Below are positions 49,863 through 58,692 of a DNA stretch of 64,000 bases, one piece after another. Every line of letters starts with the position of its first letter. The stretch's first letter is position 1. The notes beneath the pieces are model-generated. The model worked only from the letters and a program-made list of their open reading frames with translations. It was not told where the DNA came from and made no database searches. A program made the position numbers and the translations under genes. The DNA is from Streptomyces poonensis (GTDB lineage: Bacteria > Actinomycetota > Actinomycetes > Streptomycetales > Streptomycetaceae), in assembly GCF_014650915.1 (NCBI RefSeq), contig NZ_BMVW01000012.1:124001-188000 (forward strand), given 5' to 3'.

Positions 49863-50855
49863 CGGGGCGGAAGTGCCGGTGGGCTGCTCAGGGGTGGCTG
49901 CCGGGGCAGGTACGGGGGCCGGTGCCGGGCGGCGCGGCAGGCGGGGCCGTACGAGCCGCATCCACAAGAACACCAGCACCGCCACCGTCACCGCGAAGGG
50001 CAGGATCGCGCCGAGCACGACGACGATCCAGCGGAGCACGGCGACGAACGCGTCCCAGCCGCCCGCGAGCGCGTCCACGAAGCCCGGCTCCTCTTCCTCC
50101 CCGCCGCTCCGCTCCACCGGTGTCTCGGACAGGTGGAGCGTGATGGTGGCGAGGCTGGTGCGGTCCTTCAGGGACGCCTGCTGGGCCAGCAGTGACTCCA
50201 GGTCGGCCTGACGGCTGCTCAGTTCGCTCTCCAGCGTGACCACGTCACTGAGCCTGGTCGCCCGGTCCATCAGCTCGCGGATCCGGGCCACGCTCGCGCG
50301 CTGCGTCGTGATGCGGCTCTCCACGTCGACGACCTGCTCGGTGACGTCCTGGGCCTTCGCCTCGCGCTCGACCAGCGTGCCCGTGCCCTCCAGATCGGCG
50401 AGGACCTCCTCGTACGCACCGGTGGGGACGCGCAGGACGACGCGGGTGCGCTCGTGGCCCTCGTCGTCGCGGCTGGTGGTCTCGTCGCCGACGAACCCGC
50501 CCGCGTTCTCGGTGGCGGTGCGGGCCGCGTCCAGCGCCTTCGGCACGTCCTTCACCCGTACGGTCAGCGAGGCGGTGCGGATGATGTGGTTCGCGGTGAG
50601 GTCGGGGGCCCGGGTGGCCTTGCTGCCGTCGGCCCCGGCCTTGGCCCCGGCACCGGCCTCGTCCGCGGCGCCGGCCCCGGCCTCGGACCGGGCTTCGGCC
50701 TCCGGGCCGGCGGCCGCGTCGGCGGCGCTCCCGGCACCGGCGTCGTCGGACGCGCCGCTGCACCCCGTGAGCGCCAGGGCGGCGGTGAGGAACGCGGCTG
50801 CCAGGACGCGCACCGGCAGCCCGGTGGAGCGTCGTACGTGTGTCGGCTCGGTCAT
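49860..50855 (-). CDS. DUF4349 family membrane-anchored lipoprotein
   Basis: A 331-residue protein: signal with lipobox LTGC, a low-complexity Ala/Gly/Glu linker (about 33-80), then the DUF4349 domain (HIIRTASLTVRVKDVPKALDAARTATENAGGFV, VLRVPTGAYEEVLADLEGTG, QDVTEQVVDVESRITTQRASVARIRELM) ending in a long coiled coil. A C-terminal helix at about 275-300 anchors it to the membrane. Role unknown; the topology suggests envelope structure or sensing. ATG at 50855 has a weak GGGGG site. The stop is nine bases from the flavoenzyme start on the same strand. Confidence 0.88.
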   Translation of the reverse strand: MTEPTHVRRSTGLPVRVLAAAFLTAALALTGCSGASDDAGAGSAADAAAGPEAEARSEAGAGAADEAGAGAKAGADGSKATRAPDLTANHIIRTASLTVRVKDVPKALDAARTATENAGGFVGDETTSRDDEGHERTRVVLRVPTGAYEEVLADLEGTGTLVEREAKAQDVTEQVVDVESRITTQRASVARIRELMDRATRLSDVVTLESELSSRQADLESLLAQQASLKDRTSLATITLHLSETPVERSGGEEEEPGFVDALAGGWDAFVAVLRWIVVVLGAILPFAVTVAVLVFLWMRLVRPRLPRRPAPAPVPAPAATPEQPTGTSAP

Positions 50856-51046
50856 GTCGGTCTACCCCCGAGAGTTGCGCGGACGGACGTCACGGACGTG
50901 ACGGATGCTTCTACGACGCCGGAGGGGGCCGGGACGTTGGCGGGTCGCGGTCCCGATGAGGTCACGGTCGGGCCTCGGCCGGGCCTCGGCGGGACCCCGG
51001 CCGGGGCACCCGACCGGCTGTCAGAGGGGTCTGAGAAGGTGGGTGC

Positions 51047-52558
51047 ATGCGCGGATCAAGTGCGGAAAACGCGGAAACTGCGGAAGCGCAGCAGGTCATC
51101 GTCATCGGCGGCGGCATCGCGGGACTCGCCGCGGCCCACCGGCTGCTGGACCGGGGCGCGCGGGTGACCGTGCTGGAGGCCTCGGACCGGCTCGGCGGGA
51201 AGCTGCTGCCCGGCGAGATCGCGGGGGTCCGCGTGGACCTCGGCGCCGAGTCGCTGCTGGCCCGCCGCCCCGAGGCGGTCGGCCTCGCGCGCGAGGTGGG
51301 CCTCGGCGACCGCCTCCAGCCGCCCGCCACCGCCACCGCCGCGATCTGGACTCGCGACGCCCTGCGGCCCATGCCCAAGGGTCATGTCATGGGCGTGCCC
51401 GGCACCGCGTCCGCCGTCTCCGGGGTGCTCTCGCAGGAGGGCCTCGCGCGCGTCGAGCGCGACGCCGACCTGCCCCGCACGGAGATCGGCGACGACGTGG
51501 CGGTGGGGGAGTACGTGGCGGCGCGCGTCGGCCGCGAGGTCGTCGACCGCCTGGTGGAGCCCCTCCTGGGCGGGGTGTACGCGGGCGACGCGTACCGCAT
51601 CTCGATGCGCTCGGCGGTGCCCCAGCTCTTCGAGGCGGCCCGCACGCACACCTCCCTGACGGAGGCCGTCCGCGCGATCCAGGGGAGAACGGCCGCCGCG
51701 GCGCGGACCCAGGCCGCCGGGCCGGTGTTCATGGGCATCGAGGGCGGCGTGGGCACGCTGCCCCTCGCGGTCGCCGACTCCGTGCGCGCCCGGGGCGGCG
51801 AGATCCTGACCGGCACGCCGGTGACGGAGCTGCGCCGCACGGGGACGGCGGAGACGAGCGGTCCGGGAGCTTCGCGCGCGGCCTGGCGTGTGGTCGCCGG
51901 CGGTCGTGTCCTGCACGCCGACGCGGTCGTCGTGGCCGTGCCCGCCCCGGCCGCCGCCGGGCTGCTGCGCGCCGAGGCCCCGGCCGCCGCGGCCGAGCTG
52001 GCCGCCGTCGAGTACGCCTCCATGGCCCTGGTCACCCTCGCCTACCGCCGCTCCGAGGCGGACCTCCCCGAGGGCAGCGGCTTCCTCGTGCCGCCGGTCG
52101 ACGGGCGGACCATCAAGGCGTCGACGTTCGCGTCCCGCAAGTGGGGCTGGATCGCGGACGAGGACCGGGACCTGCTGGTCGTACGGACCTCCGTCGGCCG
52201 GTACGGCGAGACGGCGATCCTCGGCCACGACGACGCGCACCTCGTCGACGTCTCCCGGCACGACCTGCGCGAGGCCACCGGCCTGGCCGCCACCCCCGTC
52301 GCCACCCGGGTCACCCGCTGGACCGACGGCCTGCCCCAGTACCCGGTCGGCCACCACGCGCGCGTGGCCCGCATCCGTGAGCACGTGGCGAAGCTGCCGG
52401 GCCTCGCCCTGTGCGGCGCCGCGTACGACGGGGTCGGCATCCCGGCGAGCATCGCCAGCGCGTACGCCGCCGTGGACGCCCTCGGCGGCGACCCGCGCGG
52501 TGTGCAGGAGCTCACCGCCCACCCGGTGCAGAGCCTGCACGGCGGGGCGGGAGAATAA
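51047..52558 (+). CDS. hemY: Coproporphyrinogen/protoporphyrinogen oxidase, FAD-dependent (HemY/CgoX)
   Basis: This 503-residue flavoprotein begins with the dinucleotide-binding IVIGGGIAGLAAAHRLLDRGARVTVLEASDRLGGK. It also has DLGAESLLARRPE, VEPLLGGVYAGDAYRISMRSAVPQLF and a C-terminal FAD motif LCGAAYDGVGIPASIASAYAA. In actinobacteria it oxidises coproporphyrinogen III to coproporphyrin III, upstream of iron insertion and HemQ. ATG at 51047 follows AAGGTGGG. hemQ starts four bases after the stop, so the pair is an operon. Ferrochelatase is not in the window. Confidence 0.94.
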   Translation: MRGSSAENAETAEAQQVIVIGGGIAGLAAAHRLLDRGARVTVLEASDRLGGKLLPGEIAGVRVDLGAESLLARRPEAVGLAREVGLGDRLQPPATATAAIWTRDALRPMPKGHVMGVPGTASAVSGVLSQEGLARVERDADLPRTEIGDDVAVGEYVAARVGREVVDRLVEPLLGGVYAGDAYRISMRSAVPQLFEAARTHTSLTEAVRAIQGRTAAAARTQAAGPVFMGIEGGVGTLPLAVADSVRARGGEILTGTPVTELRRTGTAETSGPGASRAAWRVVAGGRVLHADAVVVAVPAPAAAGLLRAEAPAAAAELAAVEYASMALVTLAYRRSEADLPEGSGFLVPPVDGRTIKASTFASRKWGWIADEDRDLLVVRTSVGRYGETAILGHDDAHLVDVSRHDLREATGLAATPVATRVTRWTDGLPQYPVGHHARVARIREHVAKLPGLALCGAAYDGVGIPASIASAYAAVDALGGDPRGVQELTAHPVQSLHGGAGE

Positions 52559-52562
52559 GGCC

Positions 52563-53294
52563 ATGAGCGACAATGCCCCCGCCACCGACCCTGCCCGCAT
52601 CCCGAACAAGGGCAAGCTGGCGAAGGACCTCAACGAGGTCATCCGGTACACCCTGTGGTCCGTCTTCAAGCTGAAGGACGTGCTGCCCGAGGACCGCGCC
52701 GGGTACGCCGACGAGGTCCAGGAGCTGTTCGACCAGCTCGCCGCCAAGGACGTGACCGTCCGCGGCACCTACGACCTGTCGGGTCTGCGCGCCGACGCCG
52801 ACCTCATGATCTGGTGGCACGCCGAGACGAGCGACGCGCTCCAGGAGGCGTACAACCTCTTCCGCCGCACCAAGCTCGGCCGTGCGCTGGAGCCGGTCTG
52901 GTCGAACATGGCGCTGCACCGCCCCGCCGAGTTCAACCGCTCGCACATCCCGGCGTTCCTCGCCGACGAGACGCCGCGCGACTACGTGAGCGTCTACCCC
53001 TTCGTCCGCTCCTACGACTGGTACCTGCTGCCGGACGACGAGCGCCGCAAGATGCTCGCCGACCACGGCAAGATGGCCCGCGACTACGTGGACGTGCGCG
53101 CCAACACGGTCGCCTCGTTCTCCCTCGGCGACTACGAGTGGATCCTCGCCTTCGAGGCCGACGAGCTGCACCGCATCGTCGACCTCATGCGCCACCTGCG
53201 GGGCTCCGAGGCCCGGCGGCACGTCCGCGAGGAGGTGCCGTTCTTCACCGGCCGCCGCCGGTCGGTGGCCGAGCTGGTCGCGGGCCTGGCCTGA
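52563..53294 (+). CDS. hemQ: Coproheme decarboxylase (HemQ/ChdC)
   Basis: A 243-residue chlorite-dismutase-fold enzyme that decarboxylates coproheme to haem b using peroxide, the last step of the coproporphyrin-dependent pathway. Family blocks are VIRYTLWSVFKL, MIWWHAETSDALQEAYNLFRRT, VYPFVRSYDWYLLP with the radical-forming Tyr region, and MLADHGKMARDY with the proximal His. It lacks the Arg pattern of true chlorite dismutases as far as I can judge. ATG at 52563 follows GGGAG and lies four bases after hemY. Confidence 0.95.
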   Translation: MSDNAPATDPARIPNKGKLAKDLNEVIRYTLWSVFKLKDVLPEDRAGYADEVQELFDQLAAKDVTVRGTYDLSGLRADADLMIWWHAETSDALQEAYNLFRRTKLGRALEPVWSNMALHRPAEFNRSHIPAFLADETPRDYVSVYPFVRSYDWYLLPDDERRKMLADHGKMARDYVDVRANTVASFSLGDYEWILAFEADELHRIVDLMRHLRGSEARRHVREEVPFFTGRRRSVAELVAGLA

Positions 53295-53319
53295 GCGACC
53301 GCCGGCCGCTCTGCGCCCG

Positions 53320-55056
53320 TCAGCGCAGGAGCCGGGCGGCCCGCCCCTCCGCGGAGCGGTCGCCCGGCGCCGCCGGCCGGGGCTCCGGACGCGGCGCGCA
53401 GGACGCGCGCCACTCCGGGAGCCGCCCCTCCAGCAGGTAGGCGTCCAGGTACCCGTTGGCGCAGGCGTTCGGTCCGCCGCCGACGCCGTGCGTGCCCGCC
53501 TTCCGCTCGGTGACGAGGACGGACCCGGACAGCCGCCGCTGCAGTTCCCGCGCTCCCTCGTACGGCGTCGCCGCGTCCCGCTCGCCCGCCAGGATCAGCG
53601 TCGGCGGCAGCGAGCCCGGGTCCGTGCGCACGTCGAGCGGCCGCTGCCGGGGCACCCGCCAGTACGCGCACGGCAGGTTCATCCACGCGTTGTCCCAGGT
53701 CTCGAACGGTGCCGTGCGCGCCAGCCGGGTGTTGTCGCGGTCCCAGGTGCGCCAGTCCGTGGGCCACGGGGCGTCGTTGCACTCGACCGCCGTGTAGACC
53801 GCGTTGCCGTTCTCCTGCTCGACGGCCCCCTCCGGGCTCGGCGCCGCCTGCTGGATCAGCGGCTTCGAATCGCCCTTCAGATACCGGGACAGCGCCAGCG
53901 CACGCTGCGGCCAGTAGTCGTCGTAGTACGCGGCCTGCAACAGCGCGGCCTGCAGCTCTCCCGGCCCGACCTTGCCGCCCGCGGGCTCGGCCGCGAGCCG
54001 CGCCCGCGCCCGCTCATAGCTCCCGAGCACCTCCCGCGCGGTCCTCCCCAGCCCGTACACGGCGTGGTGCCGGGCCGTCCATGCGCGGAAGTCCGCCCAG
54101 CGGCGCTCGAACGCGGCCGACTGGCGGAGGTTGTTGCCGTACCAGATCCCCTTCGGGTCGGGGTTCACCGCCGAGTCGAACACCATCCGGCGCACATGCT
54201 TCGGGAACAGCGTCGCGTACACCGCCCCGATGTACGTGCCGTACGAGGCGCCCATGAACGTCAGCCGCTCCTCGCCGAGCGCGGCGCGCAGCACCTCCAG
54301 GTCGCGGGCGTTGTTGAGCGAGTGGTAGTGCCGCAGCCCGCTGCCGCTCCGCTCGGCGCAGCCGCGCGCGTACGCCTGGGCCCGCGCGATGCGTTCCCTC
54401 TTGTACGACTCCGAGGGGTGCGTCGGCTGCTGGGAGGGCCCCTTCAGCAGGTGCTTCGGGTCCCGGCAGGTCAGCGGCGCCGAGCGGCCGACCCCGCGCG
54501 GGGCGTAGCCGACGAGGTCGTACGCGGCCCCGATGCGCTGCCACTCGGGGAGGTAGCCGGCCAGCGGGAAGTGCATACCGGAGGCGCCGGGACCACCCGG
54601 GTTGTACACCAGGGCACCCTGCCGCACGACGCTCGCCCTGCCGGAGTCCCGCCCGGAGTCCTTTCCGGGATCTTTCCCGGAGTCCTTCATGGAGCCGTTG
54701 CCGGAGTCCTTTCCGGAGCCGTTGCCGGGGCCCTTGCCCGTGGCCTCGACCCGGCTGACCGTGAGCTTGATGGTCTTCCCGTTCGGGCGGGCGTAGTCGA
54801 GGGGGACCGTGACCGTGCCGCACCGCAGGGGCGCCGGGAGGTCCTGGTCCTTCGTGCACGGGCCGAAGCGGATGCCCGCCGCCGCGGCACGCTGGGCCGC
54901 GACGGCGGTGCCCTGTGCCTCGGCGACCGCCATGCCGTGTGCCTCGGCGGCGGCACGGGTGTCCGGCCACCGGTGGCTGTCGCCGTCCGCGGGCGCGGTG
55001 GTCAGGGCGGTGAGCAGCAAGGACCCGGCGGCTCCGTAGACGGCGGCGGCTCTCAT
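53320..55056 (-). CDS. Secreted alpha/beta hydrolase, tripeptidyl aminopeptidase (S33/TAP-like)
   Basis: A 578-residue exported enzyme. A signal peptide (AAAVYGAAGSLLLTALTTAPA) is followed by a prodomain-like stretch, the oxyanion loop YNPGGPGASG, the nucleophile in MGASYGTYIGAVY, Asp in ILAGERDAATPYEGA and His in KAGTHGVGGG, with a C-terminal TAP-like domain. Family members (Tap, SlpD, SlpE) remove N-terminal tripeptides from secreted proteins. An unusual KDSG/NGSGKDPG low-complexity insert at about 107-142 comes from a tandem DNA repeat (54640-54750). ATG at 55056 has AAGGGA six bases upstream and begins the signal. Confidence 0.9.
   Translation of the reverse strand: MRAAAVYGAAGSLLLTALTTAPADGDSHRWPDTRAAAEAHGMAVAEAQGTAVAAQRAAAAGIRFGPCTKDQDLPAPLRCGTVTVPLDYARPNGKTIKLTVSRVEATGKGPGNGSGKDSGNGSMKDSGKDPGKDSGRDSGRASVVRQGALVYNPGGPGASGMHFPLAGYLPEWQRIGAAYDLVGYAPRGVGRSAPLTCRDPKHLLKGPSQQPTHPSESYKRERIARAQAYARGCAERSGSGLRHYHSLNNARDLEVLRAALGEERLTFMGASYGTYIGAVYATLFPKHVRRMVFDSAVNPDPKGIWYGNNLRQSAAFERRWADFRAWTARHHAVYGLGRTAREVLGSYERARARLAAEPAGGKVGPGELQAALLQAAYYDDYWPQRALALSRYLKGDSKPLIQQAAPSPEGAVEQENGNAVYTAVECNDAPWPTDWRTWDRDNTRLARTAPFETWDNAWMNLPCAYWRVPRQRPLDVRTDPGSLPPTLILAGERDAATPYEGARELQRRLSGSVLVTERKAGTHGVGGGPNACANGYLDAYLLEGRLPEWRASCAPRPEPRPAAPGDRSAEGRAARLLR
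54640..54750. repeat. Imperfect tandem repeat inside the aminopeptidase gene
   Basis: Units of about 18 bases of the form (CCGGAGTCC/TTTCC) recur six or more times, encoding Lys/Arg-Asp-Ser-Gly repeats. It is likely to vary in copy number between strains. Confidence 0.6.
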
Positions 55057-55185
55057 CGCGTATCCCTTCGGTCCTCGGTGCACGGTCGCGCACGGCGGCG
55101 ACAGAAGGGATGTTTCGGTCGATGATGGACGAAGTAAAGCAACCAGGCCGTACGCGCGGCCCCATTGCCCCGGGCCGCCGTACGC

Positions 55186-56505
55186 TCAGCGGCGGAGCAG
55201 CACCCGGCGCGTCGCGCGGGCCACGCGCGCGGTCATCCGCGCGGCGGGCGGAACGGGGCCCGAGCGCTCCAGCCACCACTCCCGCAGCCGCCGCCGCGTC
55301 CCGGCGTCCTCGGGGCGCCCGGTGAGCAGCAGCCGCTCCGCGAAGTCGAGGGCGTCCCGGCGGTAGCCGCCGGTCATCGGGTGCCCCTGCGCGTAGGCGA
55401 GGAAGGCGGGCCGGTACGACGCGCCGAGGATCTCCGGCAGCTCCGGCGCGACCTTGGCCACGACGTCCGCCCGCTTGGCGGCGAGGGCCCGTGCCTGCAC
55501 GCCCAGCCGGGCCCGGTCGAACCCCTCGGGCGCGGGCGCCCCCGCGACCAGGGCGGACAGCAGCGCGGCCTGCCCGAGCCCGAGGCGCTGCCGGGCGGGG
55601 CCGGTGTCCGTCTCGGGGTTCCCGGAAGTGCCCCGTACGTCCCCGGCGTTCGCTTCGGGGCGCCCGGGCGTGGCCGCGCTCCGTACGGTCTCCCGTATCG
55701 CCGCCACCTCCCGCTCCAGCTCCTGCGGTGCGGGGAAGTTCTCGTCCCGCTCCAGGAGGACGCCCGGCGGGGCCACCCGGGAGGCCAGGTCGGCGAGGAC
55801 GTCGAGGACCTGCCGCGGCACGGGGTGGGCGTGGCTGTCGTGCCACACGCCGTCCCGTTCGAAGCCGCCCGCCACATGGACGTACGCGATGGCCTCGACC
55901 GGGAGCTCGTCGAGCGCCTTGGCGGGGTCCTCGCCCTGGTTGACGTGGTTGGTGTGCAGGTTGGCCACGTCGATCAGGAGCCGGACCCCGGTGCGGTCGG
56001 CCAGCTCGTACAGGAACTGCCCCTCCGTCATCTCCTCGCCCGGCCAGGACAGCAGCGCCGCGATGTTCTCCACCGCCAGCGGCACCGGAAGGGCGTCCTG
56101 GGCGATGCGGACGTTCTCGCACAGCACGTCCAGCGCGTCGCGGGTGCGCGGGACGGGCAGCAGATGGCCCGCCTCCATCGCCGGGGTCGCGGTCGGCGGG
56201 CCGCCTGCCCGGACGAACGCGATGTGCTCCGTCACGAGCGGCGACCCCAGTGCCTCGGCCCGCTCGGCCAGCGCCCGCAGCCGCCCCGCGTCGGGACGCC
56301 CGGCACCGCCGAGGCCGAGCGAGACACCGTGCGGTACGACCGTGACGCCCCGCTCGCGCAGCCGGGTCAGCGACGCGGGAAGGTGCCCGGGGCACACGTT
56401 CTCCGCGACGACCTCCACCCAGTCGATGTCCGTCATGCGCTCCACGGTGTCGGCGATCTCCGGCCGCCAGCCGATGCCCGTCCCCAGTCGTACGTGCTGC
56501 TCCAT
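55186..56505 (-). CDS. DUF692/MNIO-family enzyme with a fused C-terminal domain
   Basis: A 439-residue protein. Residues about 1-275 are a DUF692 (multinuclear non-haem iron oxidative enzyme) TIM barrel with the expected ligands: ENVCPGH, VVPHGVSLGLGG, VTEHIAFV, LAVENIAALL, LLIDVANLHTNHVNQG, YVHVAGG, HDSHAHPV and LERDENFP. The family includes MbnB and TglH, which modify Cys in peptide precursors. Residues about 310-440 form a helical domain (LLSALVAGAPAPEGFDRARL, FLAYAQGHPMTGGYRRDALDFAERLL) resembling the separate DUF2063-type partners of MNIOs; that similarity is my reading. No precursor peptide or membrane partner is adjacent. ATG at 56505 follows GAGGGGGG. Product unknown. Confidence 0.85.
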   Translation of the reverse strand: MEQHVRLGTGIGWRPEIADTVERMTDIDWVEVVAENVCPGHLPASLTRLRERGVTVVPHGVSLGLGGAGRPDAGRLRALAERAEALGSPLVTEHIAFVRAGGPPTATPAMEAGHLLPVPRTRDALDVLCENVRIAQDALPVPLAVENIAALLSWPGEEMTEGQFLYELADRTGVRLLIDVANLHTNHVNQGEDPAKALDELPVEAIAYVHVAGGFERDGVWHDSHAHPVPRQVLDVLADLASRVAPPGVLLERDENFPAPQELEREVAAIRETVRSAATPGRPEANAGDVRGTSGNPETDTGPARQRLGLGQAALLSALVAGAPAPEGFDRARLGVQARALAAKRADVVAKVAPELPEILGASYRPAFLAYAQGHPMTGGYRRDALDFAERLLLTGRPEDAGTRRRLREWWLERSGPVPPAARMTARVARATRRVLLRR

Positions 56506-56648
56506 CGTCCCCCCTCGGTCCCCCTCGTTGCGGCGTGACGGAGTGATGGCCCCGGGCGCCGGCGCCGAACCCCACGGAGAGGATCTTCAGAGCAACATTT
56601 GAGCTTCGGCGCGGCGGATCCGGGCGCGGGAGAGCGGAAGTGGCGAGT

Positions 56649-57314
56649 TCAGCGGCCGTAGGTCTCGCTGAAGCAGGTCAGCGCGCGGTCCCGGCGCCCG
56701 GGGTGGAGCCGGGCCTCGGCCGGCCGGCCGAGCGGCATGAGCAGGGCGATGTGCAGGTCGTCGCGGCCGCCGACGCCGATGGCCTGCTTGACCAGGTCCT
56801 CGTTCCACCCGTTCATCGGGCCGGTGGCCAGGCCGGCGGCCTGCGCCGCGAGCATGAGGAAGGAAGCGGCGATCATGGCGTCCTTCACCGCGTACTCGCG
56901 CTCCAGACCGCGGGCCCGCAGGTCCTCGTGGAAGGCGCGAGCGTCCTCGGGCGAGGCCGTGGCGAACTCCTCGGACCACGCGCCACGCCGCACCGCCGTC
57001 TCCCACACGTCACCGCGGTCCCCGTGCCAGGCGGCGGACTCGGCGACGAACACCAGCATCACCGGCGCCTCACGCGGCTGCGGCTGCCCGCCGGTGGCCT
57101 CCGCCAGCGCCCTGCGTCCCTCCTCACCGGTGACGGTGACGATGGACCGGGCCTGGAGATTGAAGCTGGACGGTGCCTCCAGGGCGAGGTCCACCAGTTC
57201 CTCCAGCAGCGCGGCGGGCACCGGATCCGGCCGGTAGTGGCGGATGCTGCGCCGCGAGCGGATGATCCGGGACACGGTGGCGTGGTCGGCCGTCGGTACG
57301 TCCACGGCACTCAT
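56649..57314 (-). CDS. Nitroreductase family FMN oxidoreductase
   Basis: A 221-residue flavoprotein with IIRSRRSIRHYRPDPVPAALLEELVDLALEAPSSFNLQ (FMN phosphate loop), AVKDAMIAASFLMLAAQAAGLATGPMNGW and ALLMPLGRPAE. It reduces quinones, nitro compounds or flavins with NAD(P)H; physiological substrate unknown. ATG at 57314 is favoured: TACTGT (complement of 57322-57327) ends seven bases upstream and no ribosome site exists, suggesting a leaderless mRNA; an in-frame GTG at 57332 would lie upstream of that box. Divergent from a MarR gene, which probably represses it through palindromic sites in the shared gap. Confidence 0.88.
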   Translation of the reverse strand: MSAVDVPTADHATVSRIIRSRRSIRHYRPDPVPAALLEELVDLALEAPSSFNLQARSIVTVTGEEGRRALAEATGGQPQPREAPVMLVFVAESAAWHGDRGDVWETAVRRGAWSEEFATASPEDARAFHEDLRARGLEREYAVKDAMIAASFLMLAAQAAGLATGPMNGWNEDLVKQAIGVGGRDDLHIALLMPLGRPAEARLHPGRRDRALTCFSETYGR

Positions 57315-57321
57315 AGCACTT

Positions 57322-57327
57322 ACAGTA
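57322..57327 (-). promoter_or_regulatory. Candidate -10 box, leaderless nitroreductase start
   Basis: TACTGT, seven bases, ATG; no Shine-Dalgarno. The TTCGACGTCGAA palindrome covers the expected -35 position. Confidence 0.5.
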
Positions 57328-57341
57328 CGCACGGCTAACCT

Positions 57342-57418
57342 TTCGACGTCGAACTATCTGACGTCGAGAAGCTATGCCGCAGTCTAGGCTGATGTCAAAC
57401 ACTTAGATGTCGAACTAT
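57342..57418. promoter_or_regulatory. MarR operator region: palindrome TTCGACGTCGAA and GTCGAACTAT direct repeats
   Basis: TTCGACGTCGAA (57342-57353) is a perfect palindrome. GTCGAACTAT occurs at 57348-57357 and again at 57409-57418, just before the MarR gene, and a further ACGTCGA lies at 57361-57367. The layout suits a MarR dimer repressing both divergent genes. Confidence 0.55.
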
Positions 57419-57441
57419 GAGTGAAGGGGGAGGTGTCCCCG

Positions 57442-57936
57442 ATGCGTGACCGTGACGCCGTCGACGACTTCCTGGACCAGTGGGCCGCGCTCCGCACCGA
57501 CCTGGACCTCGGTGCCATGGGCACGATCGGCCGCATTCTGCGACTGTCACGGCTGGTCGGCGGCCACCTGAAGGACTACTTCGCCGAACACGGCATGGAG
57601 ACGTGGGAGTTCGACGTCCTCGCCACGCTCCGGCGCAACGGCACCCCGCTGACCGCCAAGGAGCTGGCCGCCAGCGTCATGATCGGCTCGGCCGCCCTCA
57701 CCAACCGCATCGACCGGCTCGTCGCCCGCGGCCTCGTCGCCCGCGAACCGGTCCCCGGCAACCGCCGCAGCCTCCACATCGCCCTCACCGACGAGGGACG
57801 CGACCTCGTCGACCGCACCGTGGAAGGACATATGCGCAATCAGCAGAGAATCCTGGCGGGCCTGGACGACGACGACCGCGAGGACCTGTCCCGCATCCTG
57901 CGCACCCTGCTCGTCTCCCTCGGCGACACGCGCTGA
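57442..57936 (+). CDS. MarR-family transcriptional regulator
   Basis: A 164-residue winged-helix repressor: dimerisation helices at both ends, the DNA-binding domain at about 50-120 (METWEFDVLATLRRNGTPLTAKELAASVMIGSAALTNRIDRLVARGLVAREPVPGNRRSLHIALTDEGRDLV region). MarR proteins usually respond to phenolic or oxidant ligands and repress a divergent enzyme gene. ATG at 57442 has GGGGGAGG eight bases upstream; GTG at 57421 lacks a site. The divergent nitroreductase is the likely target, along with itself. Confidence 0.9.
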   Translation: MRDRDAVDDFLDQWAALRTDLDLGAMGTIGRILRLSRLVGGHLKDYFAEHGMETWEFDVLATLRRNGTPLTAKELAASVMIGSAALTNRIDRLVARGLVAREPVPGNRRSLHIALTDEGRDLVDRTVEGHMRNQQRILAGLDDDDREDLSRILRTLLVSLGDTR

Positions 57937-57969
57937 GCGTGTCCCGAGTGCCGGGCGCGTGCGTGCCCG

Positions 57970-58692
57970 TCAGCCGCGGCGCAGCGCCGGATGGTCGGCC
58001 ACCACCGTGCAGGAGCCGGGAGCGATCTCCGTGAAGCCGGCGTCGCGGACCACGGGGAGCCCGGAGACGGTGAGCGCGCGCCAGCGGGCGGGTTCCGCGG
58101 TGCGCACGGCGAGCGGGAAGCCGGACTCGCGCCAGGCGGCGCGGTCCTCGTCGCCCAGCTCCCACCACGCCAGCTGGGCACCGTGCCCGGCCTGGGCCAT
58201 CGCCTTGCCCGCCGACATCTCCACGTCCGGGCTCAGCCACAGCACGGGCGCCGACGGGTCCGCCGCCACCGGGGGCTCGGGGTCGTCGAGCTCCGTACCG
58301 GACACCTGAAGCCGGGCCAGCTCCTTGGGCCAGCCGTCCAGCGGCACCGGCGGAAACACCCGCACCTCCGCCGACTTGCCCGTCACCGTGATTCCGGGCA
58401 ACGCCTCCGCCCGCCGCCACTCCGCGCCCCGCGCGCGGCGCACCACCTTGCGGATCCGGGCGTCCTGCCAGTCCCGCATCGCCCGCGCCCATTCGCCGTC
58501 CCCGAGGGAACGATCGTCGCTGAGCATCACGAGCACCGCCCGGGCCGCGGTCTCCAGCGCGTCGGTACGGGCCGGGGGAGCGGCCTTCTCGATCCGCGCC
58601 ACCAGGGGCAGCACGAACTGGGGAGCCGCGTCGCGCGCGGTCTCCTCGGGGCGGAACGGGTGGGTCGCGGAGCTCGGATCAGGGGTCGTCAC
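57970..58692 (-). CDS. Peptidyl-tRNA hydrolase 2 (Pth2)-like protein
   Basis: A 240-residue protein whose C-terminal half carries the Pth2 signature MSAGKAMAQAGHGAQLAWW, followed by VRDAGFTEIAPGSCTVVADHPA, which matches the end of Pth2 (TxVAPGTxTVLAxxPA). The N-terminal half (about 1-130) is a helical actinobacterial extension. Pth2 enzymes release peptides from stalled peptidyl-tRNA; activity is inferred. The GTG at 58692 is weakly supported (GGA nearby). The open frame to 58791 overlaps the divergent ABC gene. Confidence 0.78.
   Translation of the reverse strand: MTTPDPSSATHPFRPEETARDAAPQFVLPLVARIEKAAPPARTDALETAARAVLVMLSDDRSLGDGEWARAMRDWQDARIRKVVRRARGAEWRRAEALPGITVTGKSAEVRVFPPVPLDGWPKELARLQVSGTELDDPEPPVAADPSAPVLWLSPDVEMSAGKAMAQAGHGAQLAWWELGDEDRAAWRESGFPLAVRTAEPARWRALTVSGLPVVRDAGFTEIAPGSCTVVADHPALRRG

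Noticed and set aside
54640..54750. Possible CRISPR-like repeat array
   Set aside because: Repeats are about 18 bases, contiguous without spacers, and lie in frame within a coding gene.
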